From assembly GCA_035518715.1 (NCBI GenBank), contig DATIXJ010000043.1, positions 1 through 64,000 on the forward strand: a stretch of 64,000 bases of DNA. Reading direction: 5' to 3'. This document shows, in pieces, positions 19,016 through 28,445 of the stretch. Origin of the DNA: DATIXJ01 sp035518715 (GTDB lineage: Bacteria > Bacteroidota > Ignavibacteria > UBA10030 > SZUA-254). The notes beneath the pieces were generated by a model. The model was given only the letters and a program-made list of their open reading frames with translations, had not been told where the DNA came from and did not search any database. A program made the position numbers and the translations under genes. Within the stretch, counting starts at the first letter, position 1, and every line of letters begins with the position of its first letter.

Positions 19016-20046
19016 TCGGCGCTCCGGACATACTGCTCCGCCTCCAGCGTGAATGTCAGGGAGATCCGGTGTGTATTATCGAGCTGGTCGGCGTCATCGA
19101 ATTTCGCAAACGAATAATCGATGTCGAGCTTGGGAAGGTGGATGCCCGCACCAACATTCATCGACCCAATATCGCTGTAGCCAAAGCGGACAGCAAGAAG
19201 TTTCCTGAACACATATTCCACGCCGCTGTGGAAATCGAAGCTCACCGCGCCGAGGTGAGCATTGGATTCGGATTGCCGGTTTTCGAACCGCACATCGACA
19301 TCTTCCGCTGGTGCAAAGCGGCCGCCCAGCGCATCCCAGAAATAGGCCGAACCGATTTTCAATGTCGGGGTAATCAGCTCGTTGGTGCCGGTTGTCCAGG
19401 CAACCAGTGTTGTTGTCACATCCTGAAAATTTGCCCCGAACACCCAGTGCTCATCCGGGCGGTACTTCGCTGCGACATCAAATCCCACGCCAGTTGCAGA
19501 CGCAGGTCCGTTTTCCCGCCGGATAAATTTGAGATTCGCACCGTAGGTAAAAACATCCGAAGTCTTTTTCGCATAGGAGAGATAAAACGCCCAGTCCGCC
19601 GCATTGAAATAGGTGATCTTGCTCTGGTCGATGGTCTCGTTTGATTCAATGAGCCCGTCGTGATTCAGATCCACCCAGGCATTTTGGGTGTTGGGAATGT
19701 CATCGACACCGAGACGGATGACGCTGAGTGCGAGTGTGGAGCGGGAGCTCACCGGAATCGCCACCGCGCCGTAATCGTAGTTCTCCAGACCTCCGAACCG
19801 CTCATCGTGCATCAGGACGATTTCCGGATAAGAAAGTTCCGACAAACCTGCGGGGTTCCAGTATCCGGCAGTAACATCGTTCGCAACTGCGGCATACGCG
19901 CCGCCGAGCCCGAGCGCCCTGGCGCCCACGCCGATGGAAATAAACTCGCCGGCATACTTTGCGGGAGTCGCCGCGTTCAACGGAGAGGAAAATTCAATTA
20001 CCAGGAGTATGAACACCGGAGGAAGGTATTTCATGGGCAATTTCAT
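19012..20046 (-). CDS. PorV/PorQ-family outer-membrane protein
   Basis: 344 residues with a signal peptide. The hallmark of the PorV/PorQ (UPF0164) family follows the cleavage site: GARALGLGGAYAAVANDVTAGYWNPAGL. The rest is a FadL-like barrel. In FCB bacteria PorV acts with the T9SS translocon as a shuttle or plug, but the family is large and not every member does so. The ATG at 20046 was chosen over 20112, which would overlap dnaX. It sits 58 bases downstream of dnaX on the same strand. Confidence 0.85.
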   Translation of the reverse strand: MKLPMKYLPPVFILLVIEFSSPLNAATPAKYAGEFISIGVGARALGLGGAYAAVANDVTAGYWNPAGLSELSYPEIVLMHDERFGGLENYDYGAVAIPVSSRSTLALSVIRLGVDDIPNTQNAWVDLNHDGLIESNETIDQSKITYFNAADWAFYLSYAKKTSDVFTYGANLKFIRRENGPASATGVGFDVAAKYRPDEHWVFGANFQDVTTTLVAWTTGTNELITPTLKIGSAYFWDALGGRFAPAEDVDVRFENRQSESNAHLGAVSFDFHSGVEYVFRKLLAVRFGYSDIGSMNVGAGIHLPKLDIDYSFAKFDDADQLDNTHRISLTFTLEAEQYVRSAE

Positions 20047-20104
20047 CGCATCACGTTCCGCTCTTATTGCCGACAGATGATTTTCAGGAAATTGCTCGCA
20101 AGAA

Positions 20105-21883
20105 TTACCCAATCACCTTTGCGTCAAATTCGCGGATAATGGCCCGAACGATCGGGGAGGAGTAAACATCCGATCCGTGAGCCGTTCCGGGTGATGAAGC
20201 TGTCGCTGTTTGTTCCGGCTTGTCGGTCTCGGACGCGTTTGACCGGTGGCGGTCAATGATCGTTTCAAGCTGAACCCGGGCGCCGTAGATCCGCTCGGCA
20301 ATATCCTGCAGGAAGGTACGATTGCGCCGCAATCCGTCAAGATGAAAATCGTCGGGGCAGCCGATGCGCAGCATGTTGTTCCGGACATCCAGGAGATTTG
20401 CTTCGCTCAACATCGTGCCGACAGCAATTCGTTCCTTCCGGACGGCGTCAAGAAATGTTCCCCATTTACCTGCCGCGTCGCCCGCAGAAAGAACACTCAC
20501 CGGCGGCTGCGGAAACGGCGATCTCAGGGCGGTGGATTCCAGGTCAACTTCCTGAAGCGAAGGGCTCTTACGGGGCTCAAACGGAGGCATAGGTCGCGTG
20601 ACAACCTGATCCGCCCGAAGCGTGGGCTGGGAAGCTTTCACGCTGCCGCGAACGGGCGCCTCGGAAGACTCCTGCCGGAACATCCGGGGTGCTAATGACG
20701 GTGAACCGAACTTCCCGGCAGAACTTTCGCCGGAAATGCTAGTTTCCTTTTTTTTTATCTCTTCGAGCTGACGAAGAAGCTGTGAGATTTCCACGCTCCC
20801 GTCCAGTTTGATCATCTGCATGAGTCCCAGTTCCAGTTTGAGACGCGGCTGGGGGCTCCAGCGCAGGGCGGATTCCGTTTCACCCGCCAGCCTGATCAGC
20901 CGCAGCAAATCCGATTCACTGAAGGCGGTTGCGGTCTCCTGGTACTTCTGTTTGTAATATTCCGAGGTCTCGATGAGATTTGTCGCCCCGGTAGACCGAA
21001 CGACCAGGAGGTTTCTGAAGTGTTCCGTGAGACCGCTGAGGAATTCTCTGAGATCGAATCCGCCATTGACGACCTCCTCGACGAGGAGCAGTCCTCCCTT
21101 GACATCTCTCGCCTTCATCAACGCGCTGACGCGAAAGAACATCTCTTCGTCGACGATGTTCAGCATTGACAGGATTTGTTTTGCGGAGATTTTCTCGCCG
21201 CAGAACGAAACGACCTGATCGAAGATGCTCTGTGCATCACGCATTGACCCGTCCGCCCTCTTGGCGATGATAAGCAGGGCATCATCATCAATAGTAATAT
21301 GCTCTTCACCGGCGATGTGCCGCAGCCGGCCGACGATCTCGTCGATCGAGATGCGGCGGAAATCAAAGCGCTGGCAGCGTGAGAGAATGGTGAGCGGAAC
21401 CTTGTGGATCTCCGTCGTCGCAAAGATGAACACCACATACGATGGCGGCTCTTCCAGCGTCTTGAGAAGAGCGTTGAATGCCTCCTTCGTCAGCATGTGC
21501 ACTTCATCGATAATATAGACCTTGTATTTTCCCTTTGCGGGACCGTAGCGTACCGCTTCCCGGAGGTTTCTGATCTCATCAACGCCGCGATTCGAAGCGC
21601 CGTCAATTTCGAAGACATTCACGCTGCGCCCTTCCGTTATTTCACGGCAGAGATCGCAGGTATTATCGGGATTCTGGTCTTTGGGGCTGGTACAGTTGAT
21701 GGCCTTTGCGAGGATTCTCGCCGCGGTCGTTTTGCCCACCCCCCGCGGCCCGCTGAAGATGTACGCGTGCGACAACCGGTGTGTCGCGATTGCATTGCGA
21801 AGCGTCGTTGAGATATGTGACTGTCCGATGATGTCATCAAATATCATCGGCCGCCATTTGCGGGCGGTGACGAGATAGCTCAT
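20105..21883 (-). CDS. dnaX: DNA polymerase III subunit gamma/tau
   Basis: Clamp-loader ATPase. Start MSYLVTARKWRP matches the family exactly. Walker A GPRGVGKT is at 45-52, with the zinc-binding cysteines in CTSPKDQNPDNTCDLC, Walker B LIIDEVHML and the sensor SRCQRFDF. About 592 residues, with a low-complexity linker (about 395-470) before the tau-like C-terminal domain. The reading frame is open for 101 more codons upstream. A promoter at 21956-21984 and the absence of homologous features argue against that extension. I did not find a clear A-run for programmed frameshifting to gamma. Confidence 0.95.
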   Translation of the reverse strand: MSYLVTARKWRPMIFDDIIGQSHISTTLRNAIATHRLSHAYIFSGPRGVGKTTAARILAKAINCTSPKDQNPDNTCDLCREITEGRSVNVFEIDGASNRGVDEIRNLREAVRYGPAKGKYKVYIIDEVHMLTKEAFNALLKTLEEPPSYVVFIFATTEIHKVPLTILSRCQRFDFRRISIDEIVGRLRHIAGEEHITIDDDALLIIAKRADGSMRDAQSIFDQVVSFCGEKISAKQILSMLNIVDEEMFFRVSALMKARDVKGGLLLVEEVVNGGFDLREFLSGLTEHFRNLLVVRSTGATNLIETSEYYKQKYQETATAFSESDLLRLIRLAGETESALRWSPQPRLKLELGLMQMIKLDGSVEISQLLRQLEEIKKKETSISGESSAGKFGSPSLAPRMFRQESSEAPVRGSVKASQPTLRADQVVTRPMPPFEPRKSPSLQEVDLESTALRSPFPQPPVSVLSAGDAAGKWGTFLDAVRKERIAVGTMLSEANLLDVRNNMLRIGCPDDFHLDGLRRNRTFLQDIAERIYGARVQLETIIDRHRSNASETDKPEQTATASSPGTAHGSDVYSSPIVRAIIREFDAKVIG

Positions 21884-21955
21884 ATTCAAGTTCGTACTGA
21901 AGGTTGGGCGGAATTCGGCTTGAGCTTCGAACCCTGAGCCGCGACGCCGTCTGGT

Positions 21956-21984
21956 AATATACCCCAATTGTTCGAGAGATTCAA
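21956..21984 (-). promoter_or_regulatory. putative dnaX promoter
   Basis: On the reverse strand TTGAAT (21979-21984), a 17-base spacer and TATATT (21956-21961). This is TTG-N20-TA geometry with a five-of-six -10 match. It would start transcription about 65 bases upstream of the dnaX ATG. Confidence 0.6.
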
Positions 21985-22009
21985 GGGCTCGGCGAACCAT
22001 TCTCTCGAA
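21971..22009. repeat. inverted repeat over the dnaX -35 region
   Basis: TTCGAGAGA (21971-21979) and TCTCTCGAA (22001-22009) are perfect 9-base complements separated by 21 bases, about three helical turns centre to centre. One arm touches the dnaX -35 element. Possible operator; function unknown. Confidence 0.5.
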
Positions 22010-22046
22010 TTGCCTGACCGCTGGCATGCATCGTGAGGAAAATTCA

Positions 22047-22081
22047 GATCCGAAGTCCGGATCATCACATTCGACGAATGT
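22047..22081. repeat. two adjacent palindromes between dnaX and the adenosine kinase gene
   Basis: GATCCG (22047-22052) with CGGATC (22058-22063), and the perfect 15-base palindrome ACATTCGACGAATGT (22067-22081). They lie 90-125 bases upstream of the ATG at 22171. Together with the repeat at 21971-22009 they make this divergent region look like a control region. Confidence 0.45.
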
Positions 22082-22170
22082 CTTCGTACAAAAGCTTGAT
22101 TTTGGATGCAGAAAATTGGAAATTTGGTATGCATACAACTTTATGATGAATTCTGAGGAGGATGAGCCCC

Positions 22171-22653
22171 ATGGAACTGAAAGCAATCCGCATCGAAAAG
22201 CCCGCCGATATCAATTTCATTCTGGGTCAGTCCCATTTTATCAAGACGGTCGAGGATCTTTATGAGGCGATCATTTCTACCAACCCTTCGATGAAGTTTG
22301 GTATTGCATTTTCTGAAGCATCCGGACCTTCTCTCGTCCGGTTTGTGGGAAATGATCAGGGGATGATCGATCTGGCGACGAAAAATGCTCAGGCGATTTC
22401 ATGCGGTCACTCGTTTATCATCTTCATGGATAAGGGATTTCCGATCAATATTCTGAACACGATCAAGAATGTGCCGGATGTCTGCTCTATTTACTGCGCA
22501 ACTGCAAATCCGACCGAAGTCATTGTCGCAATCACCGATCAGGGACGGGGAATTCTCGGTGTTATCGACGGTTCGGCGCCGAAGGGAATCGAAAATGAAG
22601 AGCAGATAGCCCACCGGCAGGAATTTCTCCGGAAGATCGGCTACAAACTCTGA
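22171..22653 (+). CDS. adenosine-specific kinase (DUF355 family)
   Basis: 160-residue member of the DUF355/adenosine-specific kinase family, whose archaeal representative phosphorylates adenosine. Characteristic segments are MKFGIAFSEASGPSLVRFVGND, DLATKNAQAISCGHSFIIFM and VPDVCSIYCATANPTEVIVA. GAGGAGG at 22155-22161 is well placed for the ATG at 22171 but abuts the in-frame ATG at 22162, so 22171 is preferred. hutU follows 57 bases later on the same strand; no functional link is obvious. Confidence 0.85.
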   Translation: MELKAIRIEKPADINFILGQSHFIKTVEDLYEAIISTNPSMKFGIAFSEASGPSLVRFVGNDQGMIDLATKNAQAISCGHSFIIFMDKGFPINILNTIKNVPDVCSIYCATANPTEVIVAITDQGRGILGVIDGSAPKGIENEEQIAHRQEFLRKIGYKL

Positions 22654-22669
22654 CGGAGTGATGCCGGGC

Positions 22670-22681
22670 CGGATGCATCCG
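22670..22681. promoter_or_regulatory. 12-base perfect palindrome upstream of hutU
   Basis: CGGATGCATCCG lies 29 bases before the hutU ATG in the short gap after the adenosine kinase gene. Possible regulator site; it could be chance. Confidence 0.25.
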
Positions 22682-22710
22682 ACAACAGGAATACGAAAGA
22701 GGCCGAAGCT

Positions 22711-24375
22711 ATGGACACTATGATATCCGATCGAGTGATACGCGCTCCCCGCGGAACTGACCTCACGTGCAAAGGCTGGATTCAGGAAGCGGCACTTCGA
22801 ATGCTGATGAACAATCTCGACCCTGAGGTCGCCGAGACGCCGGAGGAGCTGATCGTTTACGGCGGAACCGGAAAGGCTGCGCGTAACTGGGAATGTTTTC
22901 GCGCGATCGTTGAAAGTTTGCGGCAGCTCGAAAATGATGAAACGCTTCTGATCCAGTCGGGAAAACCTGTCGGCGTATTCAAGACGTACGAGCGGGCGCC
23001 CCGGGTGCTGATTTCCAACGCGATGCTGGTTCCTCACTGGGCAACATGGGATGAATTCCGCCGGCTCGAGGGGCTCGGGCTCACGATGTACGGACAGATG
23101 ACCGCCGGAAGCTGGATCTATATCGGCAGCCAGGGTATCCTGCAGGGAACGTACGAGACATTTGCAGCATGTGCAGAGAAATATTTTGGCGGAACGTTGC
23201 ACGGGAAACTGCTGGTGACCGCAGGACTTGGCGGAATGGGAGGTGCCCAGCCGCTTGCTGCAACGATGAACGGCGCTGCATGCCTCGCCATCGAGGTCGA
23301 CCGCTCACGGATCGAGAAGCGGCTCAAGTCGGGGTATGTCGATGAAATGGTAACCTCACTCGACGAAGCACTCCTCCGGCTGCAGACTGCCGTGGCGTTC
23401 AGAGAGCCAAAGTCCGTTGCCCTTCTGGGCAATGCGTCAGAAGTTCTCCCCGAGCTTGCAGCACGGAATATTCATGTCGATGTACTGACCGATCAGACCT
23501 CCGCGCATGATACACTCAACGGGTACGTCCCCGGCCACATTCCGTACGAGGAAGCACTCGCCCTGCGGAAATCCGATCCGCAAAAATATATCTCGCTTGC
23601 GCAGGCATCCATTGCCGAACACGTCGGAGCGATGCTGCGGCTCCAGCGAAACGGGGCGGTGACATTCGATTACGGAAATAATATCCGCGGCGAAGCACTT
23701 GCTCATGGCATCAGGAACGCCTTCGACATCCCCGGTTTTGTTCCGGAATACATCCGGCCGCTGTTTTGCGACGGCAAGGGACCATTCCGCTGGGCGGCTT
23801 TGTCAGGAGACCCCGAGGATATTTTCCGGACCGACCGCGCAATTCTGGAAACGTTTCCGGATAATAAGCCGCTTGCCCGGTGGATCGAGAAGGCACAGAA
23901 GAGCGTTCACTTTCAGGGTCTTCCCGCCCGCATTTGCTGGCTCGGTTACGGCGAGCGAGCGCTGATGGGAAAAATCTTCAATACACTGGTAGCCCGGGGC
24001 GAAATCCGCGCTCCCATTGTCATCGGGAGGGATCACCTCGACTGCGGTTCCGTTGCCTCTCCAAACCGGGAGACGGAAAAGATGAAGGACGGAAGCGATG
24101 CCATTGCCGACTGGCCGATCCTGAACGCACTGCTCAATGCTGTCGGCGGCGCCGGGTGGGTAAGCGTACATCATGGCGGCGGAGTCGGGATCGGCATGTC
24201 GATCCACGCGGGAATGGTTGTTGTGGCTGATGGAAGCCGGGAGGCAGACGAACGTCTTGCACGTGTTCTGGAATATGATCCGGGAACCGGGATTCTCCGG
24301 CATGCAGATGCCGGTTATCAGCGCGCCGTGGACAATGCGAAAAAATTCGGTATTCGTATTCCGATGCTCTGCTGA
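22711..24375 (+). CDS. hutU: urocanate hydratase
   Basis: NAD-dependent enzyme converting urocanate to imidazolonepropionate, the substrate of HutI. Family segments include NNLDPEVAETPEELIVYGG, the cofactor loop GLGGMGGAQPLA and the late VHHGGGVGIGMSIHAG. 554 residues is full length. It lies about 15 kb from hutI-ftcD-fchA, and the first enzyme, histidine ammonia-lyase, is not in the window. Confidence 0.96.
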   Translation: MDTMISDRVIRAPRGTDLTCKGWIQEAALRMLMNNLDPEVAETPEELIVYGGTGKAARNWECFRAIVESLRQLENDETLLIQSGKPVGVFKTYERAPRVLISNAMLVPHWATWDEFRRLEGLGLTMYGQMTAGSWIYIGSQGILQGTYETFAACAEKYFGGTLHGKLLVTAGLGGMGGAQPLAATMNGAACLAIEVDRSRIEKRLKSGYVDEMVTSLDEALLRLQTAVAFREPKSVALLGNASEVLPELAARNIHVDVLTDQTSAHDTLNGYVPGHIPYEEALALRKSDPQKYISLAQASIAEHVGAMLRLQRNGAVTFDYGNNIRGEALAHGIRNAFDIPGFVPEYIRPLFCDGKGPFRWAALSGDPEDIFRTDRAILETFPDNKPLARWIEKAQKSVHFQGLPARICWLGYGERALMGKIFNTLVARGEIRAPIVIGRDHLDCGSVASPNRETEKMKDGSDAIADWPILNALLNAVGGAGWVSVHHGGGVGIGMSIHAGMVVVADGSREADERLARVLEYDPGTGILRHADAGYQRAVDNAKKFGIRIPMLC

Positions 24376-24465
24376 CGTGCCGTCTCTCCTCATTCATCCC
24401 CGCAGAAGACCATTTATCCTGCACACCGATCAGCCGGGTGCTTCACTACTCCTCCGCGTTCCGTA

Positions 24466-25614
24466 ATGGTGAAAAGCATGCTGCAATCGTACCTTCCCGG
24501 GATTCGCGCTCTCTTCGCGCTGGTCTTGTATCTGGCATGTGCAGACGCCGGGGCACAGACAAATCCGGATTTCAATGTCAATCTCATCATTGACTATTCC
24601 GCCATCGATCAGACCATCGCGCTGTTCAACGACCAGCCCGTCAACACGAAGGCGCTTGCCGACCTGAGGGGAAATCGTATCGCGGCTTCTACGGCGGGGC
24701 TCATCGCGGACCGCAGATCGGTCTCCATACTTCTTGCCTCGTATCTGGATTCTCTGAAGTACCACGACATCATCTCGGACGACATTTTTCATCTGGAGGA
24801 TGCGCGCAAGAATGTTGCCAGGATCCAGGAAATTCTCGACCGGATGAAAAAGGAGAACTTCAACCGACGCGTCGTTGCAACGGTCGAACAGATCTTCCCG
24901 CCAAATGCGAGGATTTCGCTCTCTATCCCCGTGTACGTCGTCGCTCTGGGCCACGAAAACGTCGATGCGTTCGTCCGGAGAATCGTCTGGCACGGCGACA
25001 TCCCGGAATTTGTCGGCGAGGGACAGGGAGAGCTGACCATTGTGGTGAATCTCTCTAAGACGGTCGAGTATGGCCGGGAGCTTGAGGAACGCTTCGTCGC
25101 TCTTCTCGGTGTCGTGGCACACGAAACGTTCCACGCCGCATTCGGAGCGTACAAACAGAACGCGGCGTCGTGGAAGGAATTCTACGCCCGGCATGGCACC
25201 CCATTCGACGCGCTTCTCGACATCTGTCAGAACGAAGGCATTGCCTATTATCTCTCTCTGGACCAGGAAGGACGCGGATATCTTCCCCGCGACTGGTACC
25301 AGCGGACACAGGAGGTTTTCCAGACGTTTAATGCGAATGCTTCAGAGCTTCTTTCGAACCGTCTCTCTCCTTCGAGAGCACAATCTCTTTTGCGCAGTGC
25401 AAATCTCAGCGGCTATTGGGGAAGTTATGGCGCAATGGCGGGTATGTTCATGGCCCGCGAAATTGATCGACGGCTGGGGAGGGAGGCACTGATCGAGACC
25501 ATTTCAAAAGATCCGTTCGATTTCTGTCAGAAATATATTCATCTCACAGAAGCCGACAGCAACCTGCCGAAATTAGCCGGCTCGATCTCATCAGTTGTTC
25601 TCGAAAACCGCTGA
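24466..25614 (+). CDS. exported DUF5700-like putative zinc metallopeptidase
   Basis: 382 residues with a signal peptide ending near DAGAQ at about residue 29. HETFH (an HExxH zinc motif) is near residue 222, and a downstream glutamate in NEGIAYYLS is a plausible third ligand. This layout matches putative zinc peptidases of the DUF5700 type, of unknown substrate. ATG 24478 is an alternative start with a better ribosome site (GGTGA). It follows hutU by 90 bases. Confidence 0.7.
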   Translation: MVKSMLQSYLPGIRALFALVLYLACADAGAQTNPDFNVNLIIDYSAIDQTIALFNDQPVNTKALADLRGNRIAASTAGLIADRRSVSILLASYLDSLKYHDIISDDIFHLEDARKNVARIQEILDRMKKENFNRRVVATVEQIFPPNARISLSIPVYVVALGHENVDAFVRRIVWHGDIPEFVGEGQGELTIVVNLSKTVEYGRELEERFVALLGVVAHETFHAAFGAYKQNAASWKEFYARHGTPFDALLDICQNEGIAYYLSLDQEGRGYLPRDWYQRTQEVFQTFNANASELLSNRLSPSRAQSLLRSANLSGYWGSYGAMAGMFMAREIDRRLGREALIETISKDPFDFCQKYIHLTEADSNLPKLAGSISSVVLENR

Positions 25615-25802
25615 TTTCAATCGGTTTGAATCGCTTTCCGATGCGATAGAGGTTGGATTTCATCTTTCTGAAGGATATTGTGTTGTTGCAGAAAAATTTT
25701 TGTATATTTCCACCCAAGCTAAGTACTTCTTCGGGTTGATATTTCCCGAACGACTTAAAGTGTTACAGGAAAACAGGATTTCTATCATAAGGATCACAAG
25801 AC

Positions 25803-26987
25803 TTGATTCAACTTCAGCTTTTTCGAACGCAGCGTGAGCGTTTAAAATTGGGGGTGAGCGGGACATATCCCGACCACCTCATCGAAAGAACGAAGGAGAA
25901 ACCGGAGATCCGGCATGGGGTGAATGAATCACTTTCAAGACCCTGGATCAAACATTATTTTGTGATGCAGCTGCTCCGCGCGGGAGATTCACGCGATGAT
26001 GTGCTGAGCCGTGATCATAATCTCCTCGACCTTTTCAAGACGACGATCCCTCTGACGGAAAACTCTTTTTCCGAGAGTGTGATGAGTTCGTGGCGGATGT
26101 TCCTCGAAAGTGCATTCCGGGATGCCGATACTCCATGGTACGGGGGGATCAGAAAGCTCCTCAACAACGAACGCTTTTACACCGCGATCGAACAGCTCGA
26201 GCTCGAGGTTCCGGATTCCAATCCGCAGCGGCTCTTCCAGTTCTACGACCACACACATACCCTGCGGAGAATCCCGCGTGTTCCGATCAAGCTCTTTTTC
26301 GCGCTCCCCGGAAATGAAAAAGAGAAGCTTGTCGAAATCCTCCGCACCGCGGTCAACAACAACCCGCACAATACAGATATTGCCCTCCTCTCGTACGCTT
26401 TTTTCAAGGCATGGGGACGCGTTTCAGATTTTCTCGAACTCGCCCGGACGGAGAACCGCAATGATCTGGAAGAATGGTATTTCTGGGTAGAGGGAGACAT
26501 GCACAGTCTTGGTGCGCTCAAGCGCGAAAGCGGTGATCACCTTACGACCTTTTATATTTACGATCGCGCACCGTTAACCGTCGCCGAATACAAGGAGATG
26601 GCCGACTGGTTCCTGCGCGAGAGCGAATTCAAGATGGCGTATCATTTTTATCACAAGGCGAAGGAATTCGAAGTCGCCCTGGAGCTCCTGCAAAATATCA
26701 GTCCGAAGGAGTTCGCAGAGCTTACCAACCTGCGGCATATCTCGAAAGGCGAAAAGATGCTCGACCTTTCCGGAGATGCCTCCCGGTATGCCATTTTATA
26801 CCAGGAAGAAATGGAAACTCTCCGGGGGTTTGCCCGGATTCGCGCTCAGGAGACCTACAAGCAGGTTGCGGTAAAGGCCCGTCAGCATTTCGACCGCGAG
26901 ACCATCGAGACAAAATACGCCTTCGGGGAATTGACGGAGGATGAATACCACCGACTCATACGGCAAGTCGCGGAAAGAAAACAATGA
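25803..26987 (+). CDS. helical protein of unknown function, partner of the zinc-ribbon protein
   Basis: 394 residues, no signal peptide or membrane segment, so cytosolic. The sequence is mostly amphipathic helices that resemble a TPR-like solenoid (MADWFLRESEFKMAYHFYHKAKEFEVALELL). No family recognised. The start is TTG at 25803 with AAGGA about ten bases upstream; a GTG at 25854 is an alternative. Its stop overlaps the ATG of the next gene (ATGA), so the two are translated together. A TATATTTC element at 25703-25710 may mark its promoter. Confidence 0.6.
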   Translation: MIQLQLFRTQRERLKLGVSGTYPDHLIERTKEKPEIRHGVNESLSRPWIKHYFVMQLLRAGDSRDDVLSRDHNLLDLFKTTIPLTENSFSESVMSSWRMFLESAFRDADTPWYGGIRKLLNNERFYTAIEQLELEVPDSNPQRLFQFYDHTHTLRRIPRVPIKLFFALPGNEKEKLVEILRTAVNNNPHNTDIALLSYAFFKAWGRVSDFLELARTENRNDLEEWYFWVEGDMHSLGALKRESGDHLTTFYIYDRAPLTVAEYKEMADWFLRESEFKMAYHFYHKAKEFEVALELLQNISPKEFAELTNLRHISKGEKMLDLSGDASRYAILYQEEMETLRGFARIRAQETYKQVAVKARQHFDRETIETKYAFGELTEDEYHRLIRQVAERKQ

Positions 26988-28294
26988 ATACGGCGGCAAT
27001 GTCGGCAAAACTCGGGATGGAGCGGTGTGGAACATGCGGTCACCGCTGGATCGATTACGAAGGTGCGCGCGACCACTGCTACCTCTGCGGCAGTACCGAT
27101 ATTTCCGAGTGTGTGTCCCTCCGGGAGATCCGCGATGCCATCCATGACCTGCGGAAGAGCGACAAGAAATATCTCGATACGCACGCAAAGAAGACCGTCA
27201 TTCTGAAGCAGAGATACCGGGAGATCGCGGAACTCTCACTCCAGCGTGCACAGGAAATTTACCAGAAGGTCAAGGATCACTATACCAAGGGAAATCTCTC
27301 CGATAAAGTGATCGATCAGCTTATTATTGCCTTCCGGCTCTTTTCCGATCTTGGAATTCACAAATCAGCTGTCGGGGTTGCCTATCTCACGGCGATGGGG
27401 TATGCGCAACGGGGTGCCGAGAAGGAAATCCACTCGCTCGACGACCTGAATGATCTCGTTGCCGCGCGGCAGTGGTTCATGCGGCTCGGAACGAGGGACT
27501 GGGAAGCAGCCATCAACCTGCACATCGGTGAAAAAGCAATGGCGGCCATTACGACGGATCCATCGCTTCTGCAGACCATGATGCAGGTCTCCTTGTGGCA
27601 TTCGTACAAGGCGCGTGATTATTACTTCGAGCAGCGCAATCCGAAAATGATCGACCGTATTCAATTTGATATTGAACGAACCACACAGATGCTGACGACG
27701 TACTCTCAGGGACTTTCCCAAATCGAGGCGGCAAAGATCATTGCTCAGTCGACGGCACAACACGGTGAAGAGGTTCGGAGGGGGCTGGAATCGTTTGGTA
27801 ATTCCCTTCAGTACGGTCTCACGGCTCTTGGGGAACACATCGAACAGTTTGGCGGAAGTCTCAACCGCGCAATGCAGGCAGGTTCTCAGGCGCTCAGCTC
27901 GAATATGACCAATGCCATGTACACGCTCGCCGGTTCGTCGCGCCTGCGCGGCCGGTCACTCGACAAGCGCATGTCGGATGTCGGACAGATGATCGCCACC
28001 AGCACGAAAGAAGTTCCGGAGGGATTCTTCAAACCCATCCGGGAGCTTGGCGCGAAATTCGCGCTCGGGGCGGCGGGATCGACATCGTCAAAAGAGATTA
28101 CCAACGATCCCTCGGTCATCAATCTCGCTGAAGATATCATACCCGAGCTCAAGAGATCCGAAGAAGGCCTCAAACAGCTCGATGAGCCGTCGATTAAGCT
28201 CACCGGAACATTGCTCGATACTCTTGTGTCAAAGGGAATCAGCAAGGTCCTCGAGCAGCTCGAGTCGCAGGAGCCGGGACAGAGGAAATCGTAA
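26984..28294 (+). CDS. zinc-ribbon protein of unknown function
   Basis: 436 residues. The N-terminal zinc ribbon has C15, C18, C32 and C35 (CGTCGHRW, CYLCGSTD). A helical region follows (about 60-290), then a low-complexity helical part rich in Gly, Ser and Gln (EHIEQFGGSLNRAMQAGSQAL). No membrane segment or known enzyme motif is apparent. The ATG overlaps the previous stop by four bases. The pair may be a two-subunit complex, possibly nucleic-acid- or protein-binding through the ribbon; function unknown. Confidence 0.6.
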   Translation: MNTAAMSAKLGMERCGTCGHRWIDYEGARDHCYLCGSTDISECVSLREIRDAIHDLRKSDKKYLDTHAKKTVILKQRYREIAELSLQRAQEIYQKVKDHYTKGNLSDKVIDQLIIAFRLFSDLGIHKSAVGVAYLTAMGYAQRGAEKEIHSLDDLNDLVAARQWFMRLGTRDWEAAINLHIGEKAMAAITTDPSLLQTMMQVSLWHSYKARDYYFEQRNPKMIDRIQFDIERTTQMLTTYSQGLSQIEAAKIIAQSTAQHGEEVRRGLESFGNSLQYGLTALGEHIEQFGGSLNRAMQAGSQALSSNMTNAMYTLAGSSRLRGRSLDKRMSDVGQMIATSTKEVPEGFFKPIRELGAKFALGAAGSTSSKEITNDPSVINLAEDIIPELKRSEEGLKQLDEPSIKLTGTLLDTLVSKGISKVLEQLESQEPGQRKS

Positions 28295-28445
28295 CACGCC
28301 CCGCGGAAATTCCCGGAGAGAGTTTGTGCACGAGCTGCAGGCATATCCGGCAACTCCGTAACAGAAAAGGAAATCGGTTCCTCCTCTGCACGTATTCCAC
28401 GAACGATGCATCGTACCCAAAGTATCCGCCCCAGCCAGTGCTGAA

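Noticed and set aside
21884..22186. In-frame 101-codon N-terminal extension of dnaX
   Set aside because: The homologous DnaX start is the ATG at 21883, a strong promoter lies at 21956-21984, and the extension has no recognisable domain apart from a chance helix-turn-helix-like look.
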